A stretch of DNA of 38,485 bases from DASSTJ01 sp035707965 (GTDB lineage Bacteria > Actinomycetota > Actinomycetes > Actinomycetales > Angustibacteraceae). The DNA lies in contig DASSTJ010000190.1 of NCBI GenBank assembly GCA_035707965.1, positions 1 to 38,485 of the forward strand. Direction: 5' to 3'. The position numbers and the translations under genes were made by a program. The notes beneath the pieces are model-generated. The model ran no database searches. It saw nothing but the letters and a program-made list of their open reading frames with translations, and was not told where the DNA came from. Of the stretch, positions 7,866 to 16,095 are shown one piece after another. The first letter of the stretch is position 1, and the number at the start of each line of letters is the position of its first letter.

Positions 7866-7907
7866 GTGCTCCTCGTCTGGGACACCGCTACGGCTAGCCC
7901 CGGATGA
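7866..7907 (+). pseudogene. Possible stump of a YoeB/Txe toxin gene
   Basis: Two bases after the antitoxin stop, a GTG opens the frame VLLVWDTATASPG and then hits TGA. YoeB/Txe toxins start with a short hydrophobic strand of the kind (K/R)L(I/V)W, and their genes sit at exactly this position. The resemblance is limited to about six residues, so chance cannot be excluded. No recognisable toxin remainder is seen before the LanC-like gene ends at 7923. Confidence 0.35.
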
Positions 7908-7922
7908 GGCGCTGGTCGGCGG

Positions 7923-9116
7923 TCACTCAAGCGCAGTAGTCGGGTGGTCGGGCCAGGGGACGGCGTAGGCGTCGTCGTGGCCCTCGCAGACTCGGGCGTA
8001 CCGGAGCAGCTCGCGGAGGATGCCGGCGTTGCCCATGGCCCATCCCGCGCGGGGTTCGAGGCTGCTCGGCGTCGCACGGTGCTCGTAGTTCGACCAGCGC
8101 ACGCCGGCGCCGTCGATGGTGGCGTGGGCCGCGAGGTCTTGAACGAGCACGTCCGCGAACTCGACGTCGTCACCGCGCTCGACGATGCGGTCGCAGGCGA
8201 GAGCGAGGACGCCGGCCGTGCCGCAGCAGCGCCCGTTGTTGTCCCAGAACCCTGGTCGAAGCCGCCGTGGTAGCCCGGAGTCGCGGACCGTCGTCCAGCA
8301 GCGGTCTCCCAGCGTCGTCCAGGTGTCGTCCCCGGTGACCCGAGCGAGCAGCCGGAAGGCCTGAGCGTCACCGGCTGGTCCGTTGCACCAGCCGTAGCTG
8401 TACCGGTCGATCAGGTCCGGTCGGTGCGGGGGGTCCGAGTGCGGGACCAGGAAGCCCTCGGGCCCGGCCTCGTTGCGGCTCACCACGTCGGCGGCACCGG
8501 CCAGTGCCAGCTCGAGCAGGTCTCCTCGGCCCGCCGCGTGGCCCACGGCTGCCAGGGCGTAGACGATGCCCAGCGTCCCGTGCGCCAGGTGGTGCGAGCG
8601 GGCCGGCGAAGGCCGGACCGACCAGTTGACGCCGGCTGCGGTCGCGTCAGCGGTGGTGAGGTACGGCGTGACCGCCATGACGGCCAGGTCGAGGTCCCCG
8701 GCGTGCATCGCGCCGAGGGCGATGCCGGCGTTGCCCATGAACAGCTCGAACATGGGGTTCCATCGCTGGCCGTCGAAGCGGTGCCGCACGTGGTCGAGTG
8801 CGCGGGCCGCCGCGCCGGCTCGGCCCAGCGCGTGCAAGGTGAAGGCCGTGCCGGCGAGGCCGAAGTAGAGCGAGCAGCTCTCAGTGTCCTCGACCCGGGC
8901 AACGAGCTGGTCCGCGCCGCGTTCGACGGCATCGCGACAGCGGTCGTCGGCGAAGTGCTCGTGAGCCTCCCGCAGCGCGAGGACCACGCCGGCGAGCCCG
9001 TGGTAGAGCGAGCTGTCCTCGGCGGACTCGGTCTCGCGGTTCATGAGCCAGTCGGCCGCGCCGCGAGCGAGCTGCGCAGCGAGCTGTCCGGAGACGAGCC
9101 GATCCGGGTGACCCAC
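7923..9116 (-). CDS. LanC-like zinc protein with Cys-Cys-Gly motif
   Basis: The product resembles lanthionine synthetase C (LanC) cyclases, alpha-toroid zinc proteins that add Cys thiols to dehydroamino acids. About 397 residues show repeated barrel motifs (SSLYHGLAGV, CSLYFGLAGT, LFMGNAGI, AHGTLGIVYAL, WAMGNAGIL). The expected zinc ligands are Cys244 (YGWCNGPAGD) and Cys297 (RCCGTAG). The usual His of the CHG motif is Cys298, giving a three-Cys site like that of ProcM-type enzymes. The His-Gly of AHG near residue 179 is kept. The GTG at 9116 lies 7 bases after a TAGCCT -10 box. No precursor peptide, LanB or LanM gene is nearby, so a role outside lanthipeptide synthesis is possible. The neighbour is a divergent methyltransferase. 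Confidence 0.82.
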   Translation of the reverse strand: MGHPDRLVSGQLAAQLARGAADWLMNRETESAEDSSLYHGLAGVVLALREAHEHFADDRCRDAVERGADQLVARVEDTESCSLYFGLAGTAFTLHALGRAGAAARALDHVRHRFDGQRWNPMFELFMGNAGIALGAMHAGDLDLAVMAVTPYLTTADATAAGVNWSVRPSPARSHHLAHGTLGIVYALAAVGHAAGRGDLLELALAGAADVVSRNEAGPEGFLVPHSDPPHRPDLIDRYSYGWCNGPAGDAQAFRLLARVTGDDTWTTLGDRCWTTVRDSGLPRRLRPGFWDNNGRCCGTAGVLALACDRIVERGDDVEFADVLVQDLAAHATIDGAGVRWSNYEHRATPSSLEPRAGWAMGNAGILRELLRYARVCEGHDDAYAVPWPDHPTTALE

Positions 9117-9117
9117 G

Positions 9118-9161
9118 GCCTCGAGGCTAACCCCCGTCCGGCAACGGCGTCGGCCTAGAGT
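9118..9161. promoter_or_regulatory. Divergent leaderless-type promoters, LanC-like and methyltransferase
   Basis: The two start codons are only 51 bases apart. The reverse gene has TAGCCT (complement of 9124-9129) 7 bases before its GTG. The forward gene has TAGAGT (9156-9161) 6 bases before its ATG. A perfect palindrome GCCTCGAGGC (9118-9127) overlaps the reverse start site and could be an operator. The promoters must share or overlap upstream DNA, which suggests linked control. Confidence 0.5.
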
Positions 9162-9167
9162 CCGTCC

Positions 9168-9878
9168 ATGAGCGACTGGACCATCGGGAACGACCGTGCC
9201 GAGCTCGAGCGGCAGTACGGGACCCAGACCAGGCTCCGGACGCGCGCCGGCTTCTGGGCGCCGAGCCCTCCCGGAGAGTCGCCGCAGGACATCGCGCTCG
9301 AAGCGCTGAGAACGAGTGGAGCGCGCGAGGTGCTCGAGATCGGCTGCGGTCGCGGTCTGTTCGCGCAGCGCCTGCAGACGGAGCTCGGCGTGCGGGTGCT
9401 GGCCACCGACCGGTCCGTCGCGATGGTCCAGGCGACGGCGGGGCGCGGCGTCAGTGCAGAGGTCGCCGACGCGGACCACCTGCCCTACCCGGCCGACAGC
9501 TTCGACGCCGTGGTGGCGATGTGGATGCTCTACCACGTGCCGGATCTCGACCGGACGCTCGCGGAGGTGCGTCGTGTCCTCAGGCCCGGGGGCGTGCTGG
9601 TTGCTGTCACGAACGGCCGGCGGCACACCGCGGACCTTCGAGCCGAGGCCGGGCTCGGGCCGGCCGTCACCTCGTTCATGGCGGAGGACGGCGCGGACCA
9701 CCTGTCCCGCCACTTCGACGAGGTCACGACGACGCCGACCTCGGGCAGGGCGGTCGCCGACCACGCGACGGCGCAGGCCTACCTGTCGACCTTCGCGCCC
9801 CAGGCGGCGGAACGCCTCGCCCCGTTCGAGGGCACGCGCACCTACACCGGCAGCGGTGCCGTGCTCGTCGCCCGATGA
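9168..9878 (+). CDS. Class I SAM-dependent methyltransferase
   Basis: This is a 236-residue cytoplasmic methyltransferase of the UbiE/Methyltransf_11 type; its substrate is unknown. Motif I is VLEIGCGRGLFAQRL (about residues 55-69), the acidic motif II follows at VLATDRS, and DADHLPYPADSFDAVVAMWM leads into LRPGGVLVAVTNG. The N-terminal WTIGNDRAELERQYGTQTRL is likely a substrate-cap segment. The ATG lies six bases after TAGAGT. It is divergent from the LanC-like gene; shared regulation is possible, but no sequence feature links the two functions. Confidence 0.88.
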   Translation: MSDWTIGNDRAELERQYGTQTRLRTRAGFWAPSPPGESPQDIALEALRTSGAREVLEIGCGRGLFAQRLQTELGVRVLATDRSVAMVQATAGRGVSAEVADADHLPYPADSFDAVVAMWMLYHVPDLDRTLAEVRRVLRPGGVLVAVTNGRRHTADLRAEAGLGPAVTSFMAEDGADHLSRHFDEVTTTPTSGRAVADHATAQAYLSTFAPQAAERLAPFEGTRTYTGSGAVLVAR

Positions 9879-9913
9879 GCGCACGGCCCGGGAGCACGAC
9901 GCGAGGAGGTCGC

Positions 9914-10747
9914 ATGTCGACGCAGCGGGGCGCCGCCCTCCGGGGGGTTCAGGTCGTCTGCTTGGCGACGAACCTTCCCGGACCCGTCGCGGCCGCACGG
10001 CTCGTGGCGCTCGGGGCGTCGGTCGTCAAGGTCGAGCCGCCCACCGGCGACCCGCTCGGGCTGGCGGTGCCGGACTGGTACCGCGAGCTCGTCGCCGGCC
10101 AAGAGGTGCTCACCCTCGACCTGAAGGACGCAGCGGGCCGCGCCACGCTCGAGACGCGGCTGGAGACGGCGGACGTGCTGCTGACCGCCATGCGTCCGTC
10201 CGCGGCGAGCAGGCTCGGCCTCGGTGAGAGCGTCGCCCACCACGGCCTCGTGCTGGTCGAGATCGTCGGCTACGACGGCGACCGCGCCGAGGAGGCCGGG
10301 CACGACCTCACGTACCAGGCGGCTCAGGGCACGATCGTGCCTCCGGTGATGCCGCTGGTGCCGGTCGTCGACCTGCTGGGCGCGGAGCGCGCGGTGACCG
10401 CGGTGCTGGTCGGGCTGCGCCGACGTGACGCCGGCGAGTCGGCCCCGCACGTGCGCGTCGTCCTGGACGACGCCGCCACCGGCGCCTCCGCGGCGCTGCG
10501 TCACGGGCTCACGGGTCCGGGCGGGGCGCTCGGCGGAGCGCTACCTGGCTACGGCATCTACGCCACCGCCGACGGCCACGTAGCGGTCGCCGCGCTCGAG
10601 CCGCACTTCGCGCAGCGACTGGCCGGCGCCGTGGGGAGCACGCGCGAAGAGCTGACCGCGCGGTTCGCGAGCGAGCCGAGCGCCCACTGGGAGGCGCTGG
10701 CGCGCTCGCTCGACATCCCGATCGTCGCGCTGCGCCCGCCCGGGTGA
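9914..10747 (+). CDS. Short CaiB/BaiF (family III) CoA-transferase-like protein
   Basis: Family III enzymes move CoA between carboxylic acids or racemise acyl-CoAs. The N-terminal fold is recognisable: LRGVQVVCLATNLPGPVAAA, LVALGASVVKVEPPTGDPLG, then LTLDLKDAAGR. GHDLTYQAAQG follows, then a VVDLLGAE stretch whose Asp (about residue 153) aligns with the catalytic Asp of formyl-CoA transferase. The protein ends at 277 residues, well short of the usual 380-430, with the large-domain return segment reduced. Such short forms exist, and the product may be active, altered or a racemase-like variant. GAGGAGGT lies just upstream of the ATG. It follows the methyltransferase by 35 bases. Confidence 0.8.
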   Translation: MSTQRGAALRGVQVVCLATNLPGPVAAARLVALGASVVKVEPPTGDPLGLAVPDWYRELVAGQEVLTLDLKDAAGRATLETRLETADVLLTAMRPSAASRLGLGESVAHHGLVLVEIVGYDGDRAEEAGHDLTYQAAQGTIVPPVMPLVPVVDLLGAERAVTAVLVGLRRRDAGESAPHVRVVLDDAATGASAALRHGLTGPGGALGGALPGYGIYATADGHVAVAALEPHFAQRLAGAVGSTREELTARFASEPSAHWEALARSLDIPIVALRPPG

Positions 10748-10837
10748 TCCTCGGGCAGCGCCGCGCTGAGCGCCCGGAGCGGAATGCCCTGCGGCTCCCG
10801 CACCGTTGAACGACCACGACACCAGTGAGGAGCGAGC

Positions 10838-11476
10838 ATGGCCAGGATCGTCGTCATCGGGGGCACCGGTTACACCGGTGGGAACATCGTCGCTGAGGCC
10901 GCCGCGCGTGGGCACGACGTCGTGTCGGTCAGCCGGACGGCGCCGAAGCAGGCGGTCCCCGGCGTGCGGTACGAGCTTGGCGACGTCGAGCGGGTGGCCG
11001 CCACGGCCGTCGCGGACGCCGACGTCGTGGTGGCGGCGTTGTCGCCGCGGGGGCCGATGGCGGGACGACTCGTCGACACGTACTCGAAGCTCGCTCGGCT
11101 CGCCGCGGACAACGGTGCCCGTTACCTGCAGGTCGGCGGGTTCAGCTCCCTGCGCCCGGCCCCTGGCGCGCCGCGTTTCGTCGAGGGCGACGTGCCGGAG
11201 GAGTTCCGCGAGGAGGCCCGTGAGGGCGAGGCGACCCGCGCCATGCTCGCCGACACGGCACCCGAGGGCCTGGACTGGCTGTTCCTCAGCCCGGCAGGGG
11301 CGTACGGGTCGTTCGCGCCCGGTGAGCGCACGGGCACGTACCGCGTGGGCGGCGAGATCGCCCTCTTCGACGCCGAGGGTTCCTCTGCCCTGTCCGGGGC
11401 CGACTTCGCCATCGCGGTCGTCGACGAGATCGAGGCACCCGCTCACCACCGGGAGCACATCGGGATCGCCTACTGA
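10838..11476 (+). CDS. NAD(P)-dependent epimerase/oxidoreductase, atypical SDR
   Basis: This 212-residue Rossmann protein opens with the glycine-rich nucleotide site IVVIGGTGYTGGNIVAEAAA, followed by an Arg typical of NADPH preference (VSRTAP). Later motifs LQVGGFSSLRPAPG, LDWLFLSPAGAYGSF and YRVGGEIAL place it with the NAD(P)H-binding (YwnB-like) family of atypical short-chain dehydrogenases. The physiological substrate is unknown. GAGGAG sits 5-10 bases before the ATG. It is convergent with hpnH, whose stop is 66 bases away. Confidence 0.84.
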   Translation: MARIVVIGGTGYTGGNIVAEAAARGHDVVSVSRTAPKQAVPGVRYELGDVERVAATAVADADVVVAALSPRGPMAGRLVDTYSKLARLAADNGARYLQVGGFSSLRPAPGAPRFVEGDVPEEFREEAREGEATRAMLADTAPEGLDWLFLSPAGAYGSFAPGERTGTYRVGGEIALFDAEGSSALSGADFAIAVVDEIEAPAHHREHIGIAY

Positions 11477-11541
11477 GGGCGTTCACGGGCGCCGTCGGCA
11501 GCTCGCTGCGGTCGCAGGCAAAGCCCTCAGAGGGTTGACGG

Positions 11542-12546
11542 CTACGAGCCGACGGCGGCGCGGATCGTCTCGCGCAGCGAGCTCATGGTCGCGAGGACGG
11601 CGGTCGGCTCGTAGCCGCAGTGCGCCATGCAGTTGGCGCAGCGGTCGTCCTTGCCGCGCCCGTACGCGTCCCAGTCGGTGTCGTCGATGAGCTCCGCATA
11701 GGTCTTCACGTACCCGTCCGCCATGAGGTAGCACGGGCGCTGCCACCCCTTGAGCGAGTACGACGGGATGGCCCACGCCGTGCAGCTGAAGTCGACCTTG
11801 CCCTCGAGGAAGTCGAGGAAGAGGGGCGAGTGGTTGAGGCGCCACTTCTTCCGGCGTCCGTCGCCGAAGGCCTTCCGGAAGAGCTCGCGCGTCTGGTCGA
11901 CACCCAGCCAGTGCTCCTGGTCCGGCGCGTGCTCGTAGGCATAGGCCGGCGAGATCTGCATGTTGTCGACCTCGAGCTCGTCGTTGAGGAAGTCCAGGAC
12001 GTCGATGACGTCCTGGGGCGTGTCGGTGTCGAAGAACGTCGTGTTCGTCATGACCCGGAACCCCGCCGCTCTCGCTTGACGGATCGCAGCGACCGCCTGG
12101 TCGAAGACGCCGTCCTTGCAGACCGAGGCGTCGTGCCGCTCGCGCAGCCCGTCGATGTGCACCATCCACGCGAAGTTGCGGTGCGGTGCGAACCGATGGA
12201 GGTGCCTCGGGAGCAGCAGTGCGTTGGTGCAGAGAAAGACGATCTTGTGTCGCTTCAGCAGCTGGCGCACGATCTCGTCGACCTGCTTGTGCATCAAGGG
12301 CTCGCCGCCGGCGATGGACACCATCGGAGCGCCGCACTCCTCGATCGCGCCGACGGCCTGCTCGACCGACATGCGTTGCCGCAGCACGTCGGCGGGGTGC
12401 TGGATCTTGCCGCAGCCGGCGCAGTGGAGGTTGCACGCGAACAGCGGCTCCAGCTCGACCAGCAGGGGGAACTTCTCGCGACGCAGCACCTTCTGCTTGA
12501 GCAGGTAGGTGCCGAGACGCACGGACTGGTGCAGCGGCATGGACAC
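11542..12546 (-). CDS. hpnH: Adenosyl-hopene transferase (radical SAM)
   Basis: HpnH joins the 5'-deoxyadenosyl radical to hopene, the first step toward extended C35 hopanoids. The radical SAM cluster ligands are Cys38, Cys42 and Cys45 (ACNLHCAGC). SIAGGEPLMH, FLCTNALLLPRHL and WMVHIDGLRERHD follow. The C-terminal NHSPLFLDFLEGKVDFSCT and CANCMAHCGYEPTAV are family hallmarks. At 334 residues it is full length. The GTG at 12546 is preferred over ATG 12540 because GGAGGTGA (complement of 12554-12561) is 7 bases away. It is the last gene of the hopanoid operon, two bases after the HpnG-IspH stop. Confidence 0.95.
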   Translation of the reverse strand: MSMPLHQSVRLGTYLLKQKVLRREKFPLLVELEPLFACNLHCAGCGKIQHPADVLRQRMSVEQAVGAIEECGAPMVSIAGGEPLMHKQVDEIVRQLLKRHKIVFLCTNALLLPRHLHRFAPHRNFAWMVHIDGLRERHDASVCKDGVFDQAVAAIRQARAAGFRVMTNTTFFDTDTPQDVIDVLDFLNDELEVDNMQISPAYAYEHAPDQEHWLGVDQTRELFRKAFGDGRRKKWRLNHSPLFLDFLEGKVDFSCTAWAIPSYSLKGWQRPCYLMADGYVKTYAELIDDTDWDAYGRGKDDRCANCMAHCGYEPTAVLATMSSLRETIRAAVGS

Positions 12547-12548
12547 TG

Positions 12549-14108
12549 TCAGCTCACCTCCCGGGGCAGCGTGAATCGCACGTCCTCGTCGACGACCTGG
12601 GTCTCGCGCACCCGCACCGGCCCGAGACCGGACAGGCAGCGCACGAGGTCGTCGACGAGACGTGAGGGTGCGGAGGCACCGGCGGTGATGCCGACGCGGC
12701 GTGCACCGGCGAGCCAGCGCAGGTCGACATCCGAGGCGTCGTCGACGAGGTAGGACGGGGCGCCCTCGGCCTCGGCGACCTCGGCGAGCCGGTGCGAGTT
12801 GGAGGAGTTCTGCGACCCCAGGACCAGGACCAGGTCGCTCTCGCGCGCGATTGCGCGAACGGCCAGCTGCCGATTCGTGGTCGCGTAGCAGATGTCGTCC
12901 TTGCGTGGAGCCGACAGCGCGGGAAACCGTTGCCGCAGAACGGCTGCCGTCTGCTCTGCCTCGTCCACCGCCAGGGTTGTCTGCATCACGTAGGACACGT
13001 GCTCGGGGTCACGGACGTCGACCCGGCTGGCGGCGTCGGGATCCGCGACCACGACCACGTTGCTCGGTGCCTCACCTCGGGTACCCACGACCTCCTCGTG
13101 CTCCTCGTGGCCGATGAGGAAGACGGTGCTGTCCCGCGACGCGAACCGCCGTACCTCGTGGTGCACCTTGGCGACGAGAGGGCAGGTGGCGTCGACGACC
13201 TGGAGGCGGCGTTCCACGGCCTGCTGCCGTACCGACGGCGCGACGCCGTGCGCGGCCAGCACGGCGACGCTGCCGTAGGGCACCTCGTCGAGCTCGGTGA
13301 CGAAGACGGCTCCTCTGCGCTCCAGCTCTGAGACCACGTGGCGGTTGTGGACGATCTGGCGGCGCACGTACACCGGTGCACCGTGCCGCTCGAGGGCGCG
13401 CTCGACGATCTCGATGGCCCGCTCGACTCCTGCGCAGAACGACCGCGGCGCGGCGAGAAGGACCTCGCGCTCGCCGGTCGCGGCCGCCCACGCCTCGAGC
13501 GCCGGTGCGGCGGAGCGGAGGGAGCGCAGGGCGCCGACGCCGCGCCAGGCGGTGCCCGGCCGCAGCAGCGGCAGGCTCGGGGTGTCGACGACGGCGCGGA
13601 CGGCGACGGTCTGGCCGGAGGGGGCGCGCGCAGTCAGGAACGCCGACTCGGTGTCGACCGCAAGGGCTTGCTCTGCGAGGCGTTCGCGCAGCTCACGTCG
13701 TTCGTGGTGAGCACGGACCACGTGGTCGCTGGAGTAGACCGGCCCGACGTGCACGGACAGTCCCAGGCGCCGCAGCGCCCCGGCGACGAGGGGTGCGGCG
13801 TAGGAGGGGTAGCGGGCACCGCGCGTCCGCACCTCGTCGGAGACCACGAGGTCGCCGGGTCGGAGGTCGTCGCTCAGCGCGCCGGCCACCCCGGCGACGA
13901 GCAGCGGGCGGTGGACGACCGGGTGCTCGTCGTCGTCGAGGTTGCCGCCCGGGGACGTGGTGATCGCCGGTCGGGAGAAAGCCAGGTGCGGTGGCACGTG
14001 TCCGGTCGGGCCCGGGCCCGTCCGCACGTGCGCGGCGCGCAGCCTCCCCCGCAGCGCCAGGCCCTCGGCGAGCAGCGGCGTGCAGATCAGCCCCAGCGGT
14101 TCAGCCAT
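12549..14108 (-). CDS. ispH: Fusion of HpnG-like phosphorylase and IspH reductase
   Basis: The N-terminal 200 residues resemble HpnG, the nucleoside-phosphorylase-like enzyme that removes adenine from adenosylhopane (VAGVAGALSDDLRPGDLVVSD, VYSSDHVV, AVDTESAFL). From about residue 215 the protein is IspH, the [4Fe-4S] reductase making IPP and DMAPP from HMBPP. Its cluster ligands are Cys225 (CAGVERAI), Cys309 (VDATCPLV) and Cys407 (DDICYATTN). IVHNRHVV, GHEEHEEVVGTRGEAP and SQNSSNSHRL are also present. The length of 519 equals the sum of both families. It overlaps shc by 8 bases and is followed after two bases by hpnH. The fusion joins the first committed precursor step to a late tailoring step. 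No stop or frame break separates the halves. Confidence 0.92.
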   Translation of the reverse strand: MAEPLGLICTPLLAEGLALRGRLRAAHVRTGPGPTGHVPPHLAFSRPAITTSPGGNLDDDEHPVVHRPLLVAGVAGALSDDLRPGDLVVSDEVRTRGARYPSYAAPLVAGALRRLGLSVHVGPVYSSDHVVRAHHERRELRERLAEQALAVDTESAFLTARAPSGQTVAVRAVVDTPSLPLLRPGTAWRGVGALRSLRSAAPALEAWAAATGEREVLLAAPRSFCAGVERAIEIVERALERHGAPVYVRRQIVHNRHVVSELERRGAVFVTELDEVPYGSVAVLAAHGVAPSVRQQAVERRLQVVDATCPLVAKVHHEVRRFASRDSTVFLIGHEEHEEVVGTRGEAPSNVVVVADPDAASRVDVRDPEHVSYVMQTTLAVDEAEQTAAVLRQRFPALSAPRKDDICYATTNRQLAVRAIARESDLVLVLGSQNSSNSHRLAEVAEAEGAPSYLVDDASDVDLRWLAGARRVGITAGASAPSRLVDDLVRCLSGLGPVRVRETQVVDEDVRFTLPREVS

Positions 14109-16095
14109 CTCGCACCGCCCGCGGACTCCGAGCCGTCAGGTAGCGCCCCAACGCCCACGTCGGGAACACGAGCCGGTAGAGGTGGTAGTTGATGTAGAAG
14201 TCACCGGGGAAGCCCGTCCCGGTGAACAGGTCCTCCGACCAGGTGCCGGTGTCGAGCTGCGCCTGCACCAGCCAGCCGATGCCGCGACGCACCGCGTCGG
14301 ACTCCCCGGCCGGACCCGCCTGCCCTGCCGCGAGCAGCGCGAGCAGCGCCCACGCGGTCTGCGAGGCGGTCGACTCGCCGCGGCCCGCCCACTCCAGGTC
14401 GCGGTAGGAGCGGAGGTCCTCCCCCCAGCCGCCGTCCGCGTTCTGGTGGTCCTCGAGCCACCAGACGGCCCGTCGCACCGCCTGCGAGCCCGTCGACACA
14501 CCGGCGTCGACGAGGGCGGGCACGACCGCGCCGGTCCCGTAGACGTAGTTCGCTCCCCACCGTCCGAACCACGACCCGTCCGTCTCCTGGTGCTCGAGCA
14601 GCCACTGAACACCTCGTCTGCACCGCTCGTCGTCTCGGCGGCCGACCGCGCACAGCATCTCGACGACGTGGGCGGTCACGTCGGCGGACGGCGGGTCGAT
14701 GACGGCGCCGAAGTCGCAGAACGGCAGGCGGGTCGTCAGCGTGCGCGTGTTGTCGGCGTCGAAGGCGCCCCAGCCGCCGTCCCGAGACTGCATGCCTGCG
14801 GTCCACGTGACGCCGCGGTGCAGGGCGGTCTGCAACCGGGCCGGGTCAGGGTGCTCGACGCGCTGGAGGGCCAGAACGATCTCCGCCGTGTCGTCGGTGT
14901 CGGGGTAGCCGTCGTTGGCGAACTCGAAGGCCCAGCCGCCCGGCGGCACACCCGGCCGCCGCACCTGCCAGTCACCGCCGACCTCGATCTGCTCGTCCAG
15001 CAGCCAGTCGGCCGCACGCACCACGTCGGGGTCGTCTGGCGCCACGCCGGCGTCGAGCAGGGCGGTGAGCGCGAGAGCGGTGTCCCAGACCGGGGACTGG
15101 CATGCCTCCAACCGGCGGACGATGCCGTCCGGCGTCTGCTCGTTCACCACGAACCCCTCGAGGCCGTCGATGCCGGCGCGGACGGCCGGATGGTCGAGCG
15201 GGTAGCCCATGAGGTGCAGCGCGAGCAGCGAGTACACCCAGGGTGGCTGGATACCGCCCCAGCCGCCGTCCGCCTCCTGCCGCGCGAGCACCCACTCGGT
15301 CGCACGGCGCATCGCCAAGCGGCGCAACGGCTTCAGCGGGTGGTGCCCGTAGCGGTGCAGCACGCGGTCGAGCATGCCGAAGGCGCCTTCGACGGTCCAT
15401 GACCCGCCGGTGGCCGCGTCCGCGGTGCCGGCCGGACGGCGTCCCGGCGGCGGACCGTGCAACGGATCGATCGCGAACGGCAGCGGTCGCACGGGCCGAA
15501 GCGCACGCACCACGGTGAGCGGGACGATCGTCTGGCGGGCCCAGCAGCCCCAGTCGTAGACGTTCAACGGCACCCAGGGGGGGAGGAAGATCATCTCCGG
15601 TGGGAGCTCCGGCAGGTCGTCCCAGGGCCAGAGCCCGAAGAGCGCCAACCAGATCCGGGTGAAGACCCTGCTCCGCTCGACACCGCCGGCAGACCGGACG
15701 AAGTCGGCAGCACGTAGAAGGTGGGGAGCGTCCTCTCGGTCACCGGCGAGGCGCAGCGCCACCCAGGCCTCGACCGTCGTGGACAGGTCGCCCGGGCCGC
15801 CGTAGAACGTCGCCCACGTGCCGTCGTCCCGCTGCTGCGAACGGATCCACCGTGCCGCTGCCTCGGTCGTGTCCGGCTGCGAGATGCCCAGGAAGGCCCG
15901 CAGCAGAAGGTCTTCGGCGTCCATCGTGACGTTCGTCGCCAGCTCGCCCTTCCACCAGCCGCCCTCGTGCTGCAGCGAGCGCAGGTGCGCGGTGGCGGCG
16001 TCGACGCTGCGGCGGACGTCTTCGAGGCTGGGCCGGACGGCGGTGTCCGCGCGTGGGCTGACGGTCGTGCCGTGGGTGCGCGTTCTGGTGGTCAT
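14101..16095 (-). CDS. shc: Squalene-hopene cyclase
   Basis: Shc (HpnF) folds squalene into pentacyclic hopene at the membrane surface. The 664 residues match the family. The catalytic acid motif is DTDDTAE (about residues 397-403, DXDDTA type). QW-type repeats occur throughout, for example GGWGGIQPPWVYSLLALHL, DGGWGAFDADNTRTLT, DGSWFGRWGANYVYGTG and DGGWGEDLRSY. The C-terminal GTGFPGDFYINYHLYRLVFP is typical of hopene cyclases. The ATG overlaps the prenyl synthase stop by four bases. The first 25 residues are polar and unconserved. Confidence 0.96.
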   Translation of the reverse strand: MTTRTRTHGTTVSPRADTAVRPSLEDVRRSVDAATAHLRSLQHEGGWWKGELATNVTMDAEDLLLRAFLGISQPDTTEAAARWIRSQQRDDGTWATFYGGPGDLSTTVEAWVALRLAGDREDAPHLLRAADFVRSAGGVERSRVFTRIWLALFGLWPWDDLPELPPEMIFLPPWVPLNVYDWGCWARQTIVPLTVVRALRPVRPLPFAIDPLHGPPPGRRPAGTADAATGGSWTVEGAFGMLDRVLHRYGHHPLKPLRRLAMRRATEWVLARQEADGGWGGIQPPWVYSLLALHLMGYPLDHPAVRAGIDGLEGFVVNEQTPDGIVRRLEACQSPVWDTALALTALLDAGVAPDDPDVVRAADWLLDEQIEVGGDWQVRRPGVPPGGWAFEFANDGYPDTDDTAEIVLALQRVEHPDPARLQTALHRGVTWTAGMQSRDGGWGAFDADNTRTLTTRLPFCDFGAVIDPPSADVTAHVVEMLCAVGRRDDERCRRGVQWLLEHQETDGSWFGRWGANYVYGTGAVVPALVDAGVSTGSQAVRRAVWWLEDHQNADGGWGEDLRSYRDLEWAGRGESTASQTAWALLALLAAGQAGPAGESDAVRRGIGWLVQAQLDTGTWSEDLFTGTGFPGDFYINYHLYRLVFPTWALGRYLTARSPRAVRDG

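Noticed and set aside
7923..9878. Lanthipeptide biosynthetic cluster
   Set aside because: Only a LanC-like protein is present; no precursor peptide, dehydratase, protease or transporter was found around it.
9117..9998. Reverse frame extending the LanC-like gene to about 690 residues
   Set aside because: The extension is antisense to the methyltransferase; LanC homology and a correctly spaced -10 box both place the start at 9116.
11477..11541. Terminator between the SDR-like gene and hpnH
   Set aside because: Only a 4-bp CCCT/AGGG pairing is present, too weak to support.
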